From assembly GCA_033439765.1 (NCBI GenBank), contig JAULSN010000004.1, positions 2,366,001 through 2,430,000 of the forward strand: DNA of 64,000 bases, read 5' to 3'. Of the stretch, positions 23,425 through 36,300 are shown piece by piece. Under the pieces are notes generated by a model, which made no database searches, had not been told where the DNA came from, and worked only from the letters and a program-made list of their open reading frames with translations. The stretch's first letter is position 1. Every line of letters starts with the position of its first letter. This DNA is from Lasiosphaeria ovina (Eukaryota > Ascomycota > Sordariomycetes > Sordariales > Lasiosphaeriaceae). The position numbers and the translations under genes are program-made.

Positions 23425-24577
23425 TCATGTGGCACCTGGCGGCGCCTTCGAGAAGGCGTGCAGAACGCTCTGCTGGCCGCGGGCGGCGATCTTGAGATTG
23501 GCGAACCGGGCTTCGGGCTGACGGGTGCCGGCCTTGATGCTCTCCAAAACCCTAGTAGCAAACGAAACGGTCAGCGCCAGATACACACATACACACACAC
23601 TGAAATATACACACGCGCAAAGCTAAACATATACGCGCACACAGTATCCGTCTATTGCGTACGTACAGGGTTGAACAGGCCTAGGGGGTGGGCCTGGAAA
23701 TAGGGAAACAAGAGGGGGTGAACAAAAAGGGGGAAATAGGGGGTCCCAAAAAAGAAGAGGAAACTCACCACTCGACACCAACAAACTTGATACCGTTTCC
23801 CCCGACACGGCGGATCTCCTTTTCGAGCTTGCCGCCAGCCAGGCCGCCGCCGGCACCGCCGCGAGGGCCCGAGGGCTTGCCGAGGATGACGTGCGTGACC
23901 TGGCGGCGGCCGAGGTGGATCGACGTGCGGGCACCGTGCTCGGCAAGCAGGCGCTTGAGTTTGTGGTCCGAGATGAGCGGGTGCGTACTGCCGTTGATGT
24001 AGATGACGAGGCCGTCGAATATGGCACGCTGGCGGACCGCAGCCGTGCCCGCCTCGCCGTTGCCTTGTCCTTCGGCGTGCTGATCCTCCATCTCCTCTTC
24101 GCCCCGTGGCTGCTGCTCGGCAGTCGCACCCGCACTCACAGCCGTACCCGCAGCAGCAGCCTTGTCCTGGCCTTGTCCCGCAGCTGACGACGACGACAGC
24201 GAAGAAGAAGACTGGCGCAACTTGGCCATGGTGCCCGGCTTGCGCAGCATGTCGGCGACGCTGTTGGCGGCTCGGGCGCGCAGCTCCGGGGGCACTAGCA
24301 CGCGGTGCCTCTCGTCGAAGTGCTCGGTGCCGGGACCGACGGTATCCGACAGGCGCTGGCCGCCCGAGTCGCCGCCGCGGAACTGACTCTGCAACTTCAC
24401 ATTTCGTGATTCGCGCCAGCCCATCGGCCCGCGCGACTCGGCGCGCTGATGCCCCGTCGACCCGGAGTTCCACGGGTCAAAGGCGCGGCCATGGTATTGC
24501 GGTTCGGCCAGCGGCGGCTGCGCTGACGGCGGCGGGCGGTGAGGGGAAGGCGGTTGCTTCCGCGACGGCGAAGGCAT
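23425..24577 (-). CDS. Small BRCT-domain protein (Rev1-type BRCT, no polymerase domain)
   Basis: Two exons on the minus strand, 24577-23769 and 23551-23425, encode 311 aa. The 217-bp intron is GTGAGT...CTACTAG and splits a Trp codon. The N-terminal 180 residues are Pro/Ser/Gln-rich and probably disordered. A single BRCT domain spans about 185-285 (AIFDGLVIYING, then LLAEHGARTS, VTHVIL and VEWVLESIKAG), with the conserved late Trp present. BRCT domains mediate phosphopeptide or DNA-end binding in the DNA-damage response. The nearest resemblance I see is the Rev1 BRCT, but no Y-family polymerase follows, so this is a stand-alone protein. The C-terminus carries QSVLHAFS, which loosely fits a PCNA-binding pattern. 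The start is the first in-frame ATG; an adjacent upstream TTG is not used. Confidence 0.82.
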
Positions 24578-26237
24578 CAAGATGGATAAAAGATGTCTGT
24601 TTGTAAGAAGGAAGGGCTGTCGAAGAAGAAGGCGTCCTAGAAGTCGAAAATATGTACTGGAAGGCGCGGCAAGAGAAACATGACACGCTCCCTAGAAGGA
24701 ATCCACCGGGTCCAAGAATGCAACCATTGCTTTGCTAGAGAGCCACTGGCCTTTCTTTGTTTTTCATTGATTTGGTTGGCCCGTTCGCCTCACAGGTGTC
24801 TTCTCAGAGGTTGTTCGCTCGGTACACGCTAATTGCGAAGGTAACAAAGGGATTGTTTTCTGGGCGAAATCGGCTGTTTCAGATGATGAGATGGAATATC
24901 GCTCTCCCTCTTCCTTCTATCCTTCGGTGGTCCTTCTCCACTTGTTCATGCCTAGCCGGCTAGGTTGTTAACTCCTTCCCAGCATGGGAAGTAATAATTT
25001 AAAGTATATCCGTAGAGGTGTCGTGACGGTGACGACACGACATCGCTTAAACTCTCTTCACACGCGCCTTCCCGTCTTGCCTCTTGCCGCAACGCGCCAA
25101 ACACAAGATTTCGCGCGCGCTGTCATGTGAGCGGGTTTGTGGGCCATCCACCGACCCAGTCCAAGCTGCCTTAGGTTCTCATGCCTGAACCAAAACCAAG
25201 CAATTGCTCTATCTAGACCACGCCAAGGTGGTAACCGTCTGCCGCAGCGGCAACGAACCCCCTGGTTCTCGTTCTTTTAATTTACTTCATCACAAATCTC
25301 TTATTCGTTTTTTTGTGTGTTGGGAGAAGAGGCACAGAACAACATCCTAATAATGGCTATCTTTACTTGTCGCACAGCTCCGGGTCAAATCCTCCCTGTT
25401 GTTTCTCTCTGCGGATAAGTCGGACCTTGACGCTCTGTCTGTGCCGTTCGGCCTCTTTTGTCTGTGTGTGTCACAATCCATCGAACCATCCATCCCTCCC
25501 TCCGCTCGCATTCCATCCAGCCACCATATTTTTCAGCCCCCTGAGAAAATTGGTCAAGAGAGAGAAAAAAAAGAGGCACAGTTTCCTGATGATGATCAAG
25601 TGAAACAAGACAATCGTAACCCTATTCCCCATTTCGAGCACACGCTGCCATATCCGCTTTCGGTCTTTGTAAAGTTTCTATTTTCACTTACACACACGCA
25701 CACACACACACTATCGCGAGGAGGCAAAGGGGCACGGGAAACAACCCACGCCGCTCGTTCCCTTTCTTTTCCTGTCCCTTCTCGTTTCCCTTTGCCCCTC
25801 GCCCCCAATCTCAATACACACATAGTACGGCATGTATGTACGATACCGGTCATACCATACTCACCCCTCCCTCAAGAAACAACAACAAGAAAAGAGAGAG
25901 GTGATCGACAGAGGAGGCTTGGTACACACATACACGGTAGGTTCAAGTACCGTGCCCTATGCCATGCAGTTTCGAACGAACGCCATGACAATTGGGGAAC
26001 AAAAGAATCCCCCCTCCCCCGGTGGTATCTGTTATATGTATGGGTATATAGGTATATACATAGGGCTCTCTCTCTCTCTCTCCCTCCCAAGAAGCAAAGG
26101 CGTGTTGACGTGCATGGGAGATCGCCTAGCCTGCGCTAGATTTGCCGCGAAACGGCACACACACGCACGCACACACGCACAGTGTCGTGCCCCGCCCTGT
26201 CCTTCAAACCCTGCGTGCGTGCGTGCGTTTTGCACGA

Positions 26238-26265
26238 TGTGATGCGATGCGATGCGATGCGATGC
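26238..26265. repeat. (GATGC)n microsatellite
   Basis: Five tandem GATGC units outside any supported gene. Confidence 0.85.
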
Positions 26266-27305
26266 GCCTGGAAAAGGGTGTGTTCGTTGGTTTCGTTTTG
26301 CCTTTATAGTATTTTGTGTGGCCAACAAACATCAAACCTTCGAGTCTTTCTCACTGTGTATCTTGCCTCTTCAAATATATCCCTTGTGTTTCTGTTTTGT
26401 TCGAAGAAGGCCGAGATAGGTACCCTCTCGACACACATATGTTCCTTTCCCACGCAGACACGGGAGCGAACGGACGGGAGAGAGATAGATAGATAGATCT
26501 GCCATGCTTGGTTCATGCAATACAGGGGAGGGGGTCTGTAATGAAAGGAGCTCGAACCAGGGATTGACTGACTGGGTGAGTGAGTGATAGAGAGAAAGAG
26601 AAAAGAGGCAGTGAGCCAGCCAGCCCTCAGCCCCCCTGTGTGGCGATCGACGATCGCTTGCCCGCGTTTCCCGCGGTTGAGCTTTCCTCTTTGTTGTCAA
26701 ATGAGTTCTCGTTGTAGCGAGACTTCGCAATAGAGAAGTCTTGAGATGGGCCCCCCCTCTCATCTTGGGAGGGGCGGTTGCGGATATGCCGTGCGTGCAA
26801 TTCGTAAGGCTTTTACGTACCTTAAATCGTTACACATCATGGGGAGGATTACATGTCAGATTACCTACCTACGGATTCAGCAACGACAGAAATGAACACC
26901 GCCAAAGGCAGGCTGTGTGTGTGATATGTAGAACCCGCGGACACCTTCTTTTGGTGAAGTGAACGAACCTACAGGAGCATGCCGGCCGATACGCCCCTCC
27001 CTTCCCTCCTCCTCCGCAGGCGTTCATGCTCCCGGCCAAATTTGCTGCACTAGATACAGGCCCTTTTTTGGACTCTTGAGCCAAATTTTTTTTTTTTTTT
27101 GCCGAGCAATCATCTCTTCTTTTCACACACACATCTCCCTTGGTTTGGAACGTGGCTGCAGGGTAAAAAAAAAAAGAGGAGCTACGGATACGTAGCCGTC
27201 TAGTATGTACATACCTAGGAGAGGATCAACAAGATGGAAGATGGAGGATGGATGGATACCATGGAGATCGGCCCTGGCTGGCTGCTGCTGCCCCTGCCAT
27301 GCTAA

Positions 27306-27348
27306 TGCCATGCCATGCCATGCCATGCCATGCCATGTCATGTCATGC
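27306..27348. repeat. (CATGC)n microsatellite
   Basis: About seven tandem CATGC units ending in CATGT variants. They create false open frames full of Cys-His-Ala-Met. Confidence 0.85.
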
Positions 27349-30300
27349 CGGGCATGTCCATCATCACGTACGTTTGTCTCTGTGCTTCCCCTCCTCCCCT
27401 CCCTCACCCCACAAAGCCCGCGAACCCTTCAAACACTTTTTTTTTTTTAGAGGAGAAACCAACCTACCCAACCTCGCTTGTTGCTCAATCTCTAGAAGAA
27501 TAACGCATAAGAACCACACCCTAGAAATGATCTGAGATGTTGCCATCGTCGAGTTTGGTTCCCCGCCCCCCACCAACTGAGGTGGGATCGGTAAAGGGGT
27601 TCACTCATCAGGTTCAGCTCGGAGCAGAGGACTCGGACCCCCCATATCTTCATGTACAGAGTATGTACTCCGTATATATGTCGGTACTGTACATACAAGC
27701 ATACATTAGTACCTACCGTAGGCATGTCTCCAGTGCGTGCAGCAGAGTAAGGTAGGTACGGAGTACGGAGTAGGTAATGGATACCAACCTAAGGGCGGAG
27801 GAGACACCTCGGACGCACCGCACCGGCGACGCAGGCAAGGGCGGGAACTTAGGGGGGAGGGGTAGTAGTCGCTCGCCGCCTGTGCCCCTTAAGTTTTTTT
27901 TTGGCGCCTCTCCATCATCCTCTCTCCCCCGCCCAGCCGCAGGGCGTAGGTGCCCAGATACAGACCCAGCTTTCTTGTCTTTTGCATGCGGCCGCTAAGG
28001 TGCCTGCTGGGACTGGGACACTGAAAATCCGTGCCGCATGTCACTGCCGCTGTTGCAGAGAGGATCATCAGGCGGGCGCGGCGGGGGCCCTGCGATCCTT
28101 ACGCAGTAGCTCAGGTCATCGACAGCGTTATTACCTCTTTGTGCAAGGTAACGTATGTATGCATGTATGTAATCGTATACACATACGCCGTACACTGTGA
28201 AAGATGCCACTGGAAATGCAGCATGATACCTTCACAAGGTCCGTACTAACCTGACCCCCAAGTAACAAGAACTGACAACCGACAACTGCCATTGCTTGCT
28301 TGCTTATTACTTGCTTACTCTGCTTGCTGGGAAAAGGGGGGTGGATAAATGTCTCTCTCTTGCTCCCTCAGCGGCTCTATTACCACTCAGACACTCTTCC
28401 ATCCACCTGGTTCTCAACCCGGCCGTGCAGCCGGAAAGCAAATCGTGATGGCGCCTAATGCCACCCGCCCGCCCCCCGGTTACGAGCGAGTGAGCAGGCG
28501 ATAGAAAAGATAGGCAGTTGTTTGATATGAAGAGAGAGGGGGGGGGAGGTCGCCCCCTCCACCAGGTGGCGGGCGGGGCGGGGCGTGGGAAAAGAAAAGA
28601 AAAAGAGAGGCGGCGCGAACATGGCTATCAATCATTCCATGCAGCCACAGCACTCTCCCGAGGCTCAACAAGCAAGTGTGTTGTGCGACCTAAAACCCTG
28701 AAAGAAGGATCCTGTTATCACTTTCTAGTATTGGACTTGGGGGTCGCACAAGAACCAAAGAAAGGCCAGAAAATCGGCAACCAAGCAATCAAGCATGGCG
28801 GTGAACGGGGACAACGTCGACTTTGACCGTCAGTAAGCAAGAAAAACAAAAGCCGAAAAAGAAGCTGTCCGGTTCCGAGTCTCTTCTGATTATGACACCC
28901 AAAAGATGCTCAAGAGAAAAGCAAGGAGGGGCAAAAATAAAGATTCGCGAAATGGTTGCCATATGCGAATCATACGTGCGTTTGGTTGCAGTGCCGGGTT
29001 TGCTGCGTCGTGCGTCGTGCGTCGGCCAAAATCCCCCTTGGCTTATTAGCAGGCATTGATCGAGGAGGAGGTCCAAGGTCCAGGTCCGCTGCCGTGCGGG
29101 CTGTGCCTCAGCTTCCAGCTTCTTTCTGTGTCCCCATGATACAAACCCCGTGATATAAAACACTTGATATGGCGGGGAATTGGACGAGAAGAGGCCAAGG
29201 ACTAACTTTTGCCTAGTGTATCCGCAGGGTTTTGTTTCCTTGAGAGCAGGCTGTGATTCCGGGGAGCCTTCTCTGCAGCGTGCAGCAGCATCCCGCACCA
29301 GCACGCCGTGCATTTGGGGTCTAAATTGAAATGGGACTTCGATAGCCTTGTGCTTGATCGAGTGGCTCACCGGCACCCGCCCTTCCCTTCCCCATCTTGG
29401 CCAGGGATAAGAGATACCGGAGGGGCGAAATGGGAGAGGACAACACAATACCAAAGTATATTGACACTGCCCTGGGGTCAAAGTGTGCATGTTCTCAACT
29501 CACCCAATTTCCCTTGCTGCTTCAAGGAAAGGAGTATATGGGCAGGTTGACGATGTTGATCTTGCAGTTATCAGGGGGCGCGCCCTCGACGAGAGCAGAC
29601 AAAACTCCATCCAGAGGAAGAAACAGTAACTCTTCCAATAACCCCCACTATCAAGGACAGTTGTGTGGAGGCTAATGGTGAAGGATTGACAGCACATCGT
29701 AAAAGATAGATCTTACACAGCACGACCTGCAGACTACTGACGCGGTCTCCCGATGCCGCCCGCACTGGCATCCAGACTCCCCCGGTCGGAGGGCCCACTG
29801 TGGCCACGACAAGGAGTGCTGACTTGGCAAGAGGAGGTCAGCCGGGGGGGGGGAGGGGGGTGTTTCTCCACAGGTCGGCGGAGCAAACCCCAACCACCGG
29901 CCGTCAGTTAAGTCCCACTGCGGTACGAAGTTGGTCGAGCTGATATCTCGAGCAAACCAATGTTTAGCGAGACCAGGAGAAGGCAATTAATGGCAAAGGG
30001 ACGTGGAGAGGACAACCACTCTTCTCTGTGTTGTTTTCCCACAACCTCTGCAGTTTCTCGCTACTCCTGTCACAAGAGGGTAAGCAACTCGGAAAAGATT
30101 CGCAAGGGCAGACGGGATGAGGCGGGGGCGGGGAAGGAGAATGCCGAGTGGAGGGAGCAGGTGCAAAGACGGCACACCCGAACCCGGTCCGCCGTTCTGT
30201 TGGGGCGCGCAAAATATTAGGCCGATTGCACCATTGGTGACTAAGCCTCTCAGAGCGTGCGGATTTACATGCGGAACCCACAAGAAAATCTCTGCGTGAA

Positions 30301-33300
30301 AAAAGCCCTATGATCTTTCCGGAGCCTGTCTCGAGGCTGGAGGAATGGCAAAAGAGAGTGTCAATGCCGACGATAGCGTGTTCATGGACCAGGGTCACAG
30401 ACAACTTCGTTGAGAGAGAAGAAAAAATATTCCTTGGCGGGGCAGCGGAAAAGGGTAAAAGCTGATATGGGTTTGCGGCAAATTATTGATTTTCTCCTCA
30501 GCCAAAGTTGACTGCCCACTGATGTGTAATTATCGAGTGCGGGAGGCTCTCTACAACCACCCCTCCAACCAGGGAAGGGGTTGTTAAAAGAGGCGAAAGT
30601 AGCGGTGTGGGCATCAAGCCAAGCCTGTTTTGAACATCCACAGTGTGAACCCAAATACCGGGGGAAGTACCCGACAAGTGACGATTTGACAACTTTCGGC
30701 TTCGTTCCCAGTCAACTTTTGAAATCAACAGGTCTATTCAGCATTGACAGCGGTGAGCAGATCCCGGGTGTGCTGAGGTGGAGCGGGAAACAAGCATTGC
30801 TGCACCATGCGACTAACAGACCGGTTCGAGAAGGACTGGGCAGAGGAGGAAGTCAGGTTGAAGGCAAGGTTATGTCGATATGAACGGTAAAATGGAGGAT
30901 AAAACCAGGTAGCGCGAGAAAGATAGCTAGGACAGAGGGACCCAATGCCGTACAGTAGAGGGAACTGTCTGTCTGCCCTGCATCTGCAATTAGGTCGCTT
31001 TCGATGAAGCCGTACAGAGAACTAGTCAAGGTCGCGCCAAAGTTTGCTGTGAGCTTGAGGTTCCGCCGTAAATCTCGAAAGTCAACAGCGCTCAGTGACA
31101 CTGTGCTTCAAGCTGTTGTTCCCTTCTCATGCTCCACTCCACCACCCTGTCATTCGTGTGCTCTGCTTCCATCCTGGCCGCCATGTAAGGCGGAAAACGG
31201 TCCGCCCATGCAGACTTGTCTGGCGAATGGGAGTGGTGAAGTGAGTCTTGCGGTACTTATGATTTGCATGATCCAGTCTCACACCCAGGGTTCGAGTGGG
31301 CGAAGAGGGCTGACAGAAAACAAAATCCCATGTCGCGGAGAGAAACAACAATTGACGACGAAACCTGGGCTTTGAGGTCCAACGCTGCGATACCACGCGT
31401 CCATTGGACCGTGTGTAAATGACCAGGAAGTGATGATGAATCTGGATGACTGACCTGTCCGTCCTCGCGCAAACAATTGAATGGATAGCAGCCTCCAGAC
31501 CCCCCTCTCAGGACTTGCCCGTGGCGGATTGTGGTGTGGGCTCGAAGACGTGGTTCACGCTGATTGGGTTGCAGCCCGTACCACATCCCACCAAACTTGG
31601 CGCGGGAAGATAAAGCCAAACCCGAAAGGTCAGGTAGAGGTACAGCACATCCGCACAAGTCCGGTTCTGCTATCGAGACGCCCAGTTGACCCAGTTCTCC
31701 ACGTCGTGCTCATTATTAATATCAAGTCGAATCGGGGTTGGTAGACGCTGGTCAGCTTATCAGCGAGCAACGGCAAACTCCAGCACGCCGCTACTATCGT
31801 CGGGAAGCTTAAGACGGCTCTGGGCAGAAACCCGAAATCACATCCATACGCAGTACTGTATAGGTAGCTGTAATCCCGGCCCTGCCTTGTCCGGAAAGAT
31901 AGTTCAAGAGGTTCTTCTGTGGCGATTTGGAAGCCGCATCGGATCCCATTCATCCTCACAACCCAACTTTGTGGATCACGGGAAGGCTAATGTACGTGAC
32001 CAAGGGAGCGGAAGCACGGGTCTGGAACCTCTAGATTTCCAGCCGTCCGCTCACCGGCGTGTCGGCTCCAGTTCGGTGAGCTCCGCCCGGCGGCATCGGG
32101 GGGAGGAGGGGGAGGCGCTGAGGTGGGTTGAGTGAGACGGCAGTGGGCAGTGCGTGTGCTGCCTGACTCTGGACGGGGAGCTGAAACATAAAACACGCCC
32201 AACATGTTTCCAGGTTGGGTCTGATTGGTCGGGTCTCTCCAAACTTAGACGCACAAGCACATAACCGCTGTGCATTCGCTCTCATGCAAGTGTTGTCCGC
32301 CCTCGACCCAGGATCCCTGTCGGCCTGGCAGCTCTCTTGAATTTTACTGTGTACCGATAGCTCTCCACTGAACACACAGTACAGTGCAGTCGGTACAGTT
32401 GAGACGCAGGGACTGGTAACCTTGATGAGAAGACGCTAATTGCGATACGAAATGATTTCAACACCAGCCAGCTCTTCAATCGCTGCCCATGGCGTATCGT
32501 GCGGTCGATTCCGAACTACATCGTAATAAGTTAGGAGAACGATGACCGGAGGCATGCTAGAGTTTCAGGCCTATTTTGGGAACGACGGAACACGACCTGT
32601 TTCTGAGGACCATATGGAAGCCGTATTGGTTGGTGGCTTGGGCCGTTTTTCCTTTCTTTTTTTTCTCTTTCCCGCAGTATGAAGCGGGAGCGTAGGGCTG
32701 GTGTTTCGATAGTTTAGCGTGCTTGTGAGGGTGGAGCATTTGCGTCTCGAGAATCGACATGATCAACAATATCGCTGCAGCAGTGCAGTGCAGCGCAGCG
32801 CAGCGCAGTGCAGCTGAAAATATCAAGCAAGCCATTAGCTTCCCAGTCTTGGTGTCGACACCGACGGCGGTTCGTCTCCCAGTCCCACCCAGGGGGGCTG
32901 AGAAACTGGCCGACGACGAGAATGCCGGATGCGAGGGGGAGGTGAGTAATGAACCGATCCAGCTGTGCGGCACGCAAATCGACCGGACTGGGATCAGTCA
33001 GAACCTCGGTCGACAGCTATTTGCGCCGCAGAGAAGTGCGATGTGAACTTGTTTCCAAAACTGCCACGAGGCAGCTTGAGGACCGGGTATCTGGTGTGCA
33101 AGACAGAAATAGATATCCTGTGCTGGTTAGCGTCTTTGGGGCAAGGACTGAAGGATGTTTGAGGCTTGAAGCTGGAAGATCTTCCTCAGGTACTGTACGC
33201 AGGTAAGGTGGTTGAAACTTGAAGAAAGGGCATGGTCGCAGTTTCCAGTTCAAAATACTCCGTATGATGTCTAACCCCACTAAAACCGCAAGGCAGGAAC

Positions 33301-36300
33301 GTTCGTGGAGATGATGCATCATACTTGCCTTAATGCGTAGTACCTGCCGCGACCTGCTACGGGCGGGTTGTTGAATGAGGAAGGCATGATGAGGCTCAAG
33401 TGCTCCTGCATCTCATTCCCGTCGACACATGTCCGGGGCGGGTACATGCCTGCCTCTGCTGCGAGGAGGCCTGAGGAAGGGACAGCCCACCGGCTTTCGT
33501 CCACTGCACCGAGGAGCTTGTCCGGGGCGCCACCAACCTGAACCCGCCATCTGCCGAGTCGTCGTCCACAAGAGACGCAGCACCGAGGCAGAGCATTTTT
33601 GCTGTGCCGCTCTAGCCCACGTTCTGAACTCCATACCCCGTGGCAAAGATGATGAGCATCCGAAAGGGCTGCAGTCCAGGAAAGTCACCAATGGAGTTCC
33701 GCCTGGAGAGCACAGCATGAAGGAGGCAGGGCACTGGGGTCTCCATGCCCAGTCCATGGTCAATGGTCCCATGGGGAAACTGTTTCGTTCCTCGGGCCCT
33801 GCATTGCCCGGAGCTGTGGGAGACTTGGGTCTGAAAAAAGAAATCGGCTGGCGATCTGCGAAATGCGAACCGACCACTTCGTGGAAAGTGTGCTAGGTAG
33901 GTCTCGACAGCGACAGCGACCCGCCGCTGACCATGCCACCAACACCTCGAGCCACACCCAAAAAAGCAAAGCCAGCCGACACGTCGTCCTCTGTCAGCAC
34001 CCCGATGACCGGTCGTTGGAGGTGGCCCCGGGCTAAGGCGACGATAAGCCAATGCCCTAAGCCAAGCCAAGCCCTGCTCTCTCAGCGTGGCTGACGAACT
34101 GTCGCTGCTTGAAACATGAGGGGCAACAACTTACGTAGTAGCAGGTTCGTCTTTTGACGAGCAGGTCGGGTTTCCTTTGTCCCCATTCTGACTGGCTGAT
34201 TCTACATTATTTTTCAATAGGCAACAGGCGGTTTGAGACTTTTTTTTTTTTTGGTTGGGGACATCAAGTGACCCTGGCTTCAGCCAGTCCCAGGTAGCCA
34301 CGACTCTCGCCCCAGGAGACGTGATGGAGAAGCCCTCCCGCCATCACGAGGCTTTCGGGTCGTCGGTCTCCAGGCTGCCACGCTGTCCATCCTCCATCCT
34401 CTATCGTCGCTCGGCGCTCACAGTGACCTCGGCCGCTCGTTATCGTCTCGGTTGGCGGGCCAGTCGCCGGGAGACATGTCACCGGCAGAGCCAATGGTTC
34501 GCATCGCATCAGGCCCAGGGGATTTTTTTTTTGCGCTCTGCTGCCAAGACATGAGCCCTGATGCGCGCTTGTAGGCGCTGAGCCGTCTCCCCTCTCATTT
34601 GAGAATTTAAAGAAGTAAGGTACTCAAGAGGAGCCTGTGCCGTTCGTCGCCGCGGCCCCCGCACGTCGTTGGAGCCACTTCGGGGCGTGTGCGAATACGA
34701 TCGGATCCGAAAGGCCAAACACGCTCTAGTCATGACTAGACAGGACATGCTCTGCACTCTCGAATGTTTTCCGAAATGCCAGATGATCTCGTGGGGAGGA
34801 GCTCAAAGATGGTTGCTTGCAAGATGACCAACAAGCGTGCAGCGCCAGTCCAACATGCCCAGGTACCAATCAAGACGGAATTCGAATAACCAGGAATCTG
34901 GAAACGATTGTCCGATGTCCACAAACGCAGGGAAATTTTGCAGGGCAGGATGTGTGGGAGCTCTGCCGGAATCTTGCATGGCGCCCTATCACCAGTCTGC
35001 ATGCTTTCCACGTCCAGACAGATGGACGACATCTGGGAGACGGGGAAGAGTTGCACAGCTTTTGCGTCCTGTATCCGGACACGCACATCCCACAGCTGTC
35101 GGCCCCCATAGAGGCTTCTGCGCGACTGCACATGGGTGTCGCGGGACGGTGCCAACGCGAACCAACCCCGCTTGGGGGTACAGAGACCTTACGTACTGAG
35201 GAAGAGGTGGGGACTTGAACTTCTTCGACCAGATACTTCACGTGGCGGGATCTAGATCTGTCGTGCTTCGACTCTGATTATCCGTATGGTCGCTTGATCA
35301 GGCTGGCCGTGGCTCTGATCAAGCAATGCATGATACGTGAAGGAGACAGCTGGTTTTACGAGACATTTGGTTTGGGTCTTGAATTCTGGGAGACTACGGA
35401 GCAGCAGCTGTGGCCATGTCGATTCCTGCGCATGCTGGGGTGAGAGCGTGCACCAGGGGACCCTGGCGGCCCGGGAAGGGATGCAAGATGCCAGTCGGGT
35501 GCGGCTTTCGCCGAGCCCGATATCACCGCCGCCCCTTTCCCACTTCCGCTACGGAACACTCAAATCAGGAGTCCAGTCCTCCATTTTCCAGGCCCCAGGA
35601 ACTAAGGGCGGGACCAGGACACATCGCAAAGGGTACTCAGTACTGAGTAAGGCGCACGTTCGGTCACTTGCCTTGGCTCCTTCAGCGGAGAGAATCTTGG
35701 CGAATGCTGACGGAATTCGCTCCCCAGATCTTGGCGGCGAGCGTTTGAGGTGAGACTAGCGTTTTCACAGGTGATCCCGCTCTGCTCTGTTGACAACACG
35801 GTGAAGAAATTGCTGCAAAGTCCCGCTACTGGTAGTTTAGTCTTAGGAATGTCCCGGATGCATTCACGTCCCCCGAGCAGTTGGGTTTTGGGGTGCATTA
35901 GAAGTTCACGGAACAAACAGCTGCCCCGCGAGGTGGATATGAGCTCGTTCGCCGGTCGAGCTGTCTGTCGGTCGTTGCAGGCAAACTACGGAAAGCCAAT
36001 CGAGCATGGTTTACAGGCGAGAGGCGTGCCCGTCGTCCATCTTACATCAGCCTCCCGTCATCATGGATGCCAGAAGCTTTCGTACCTGAAGCCGATACGT
36101 GACCTGCAGCGGCCTTTGACCGCCCGGGAAGCTTCAAGTCTCGAAAGCCCAGAGGCTTGACCATGGCAAACCGCAGGCTCATGATGTACATACCTTAGGT
36201 ATGTACGGTAAGTAACACAGCGCTCGCCCGCCTTCACCTAAGGCACTTTTTGCATCAATCTTGCAGCAGACGAGGATTAATCGGAAGATTTAGCAAGTTG

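Noticed and set aside
23425..24577. Interpretation of the BRCT gene as REV1
   Set aside because: The gene ends about 25 residues after the BRCT domain and the following DNA has no Y-family polymerase motifs.
28789..29490. 233-codon minus-strand open frame
   Set aside because: No domain, no coding-like composition, low-complexity and Phe/Cys-rich end, and several overlapping frames of similar quality. Probably chance.
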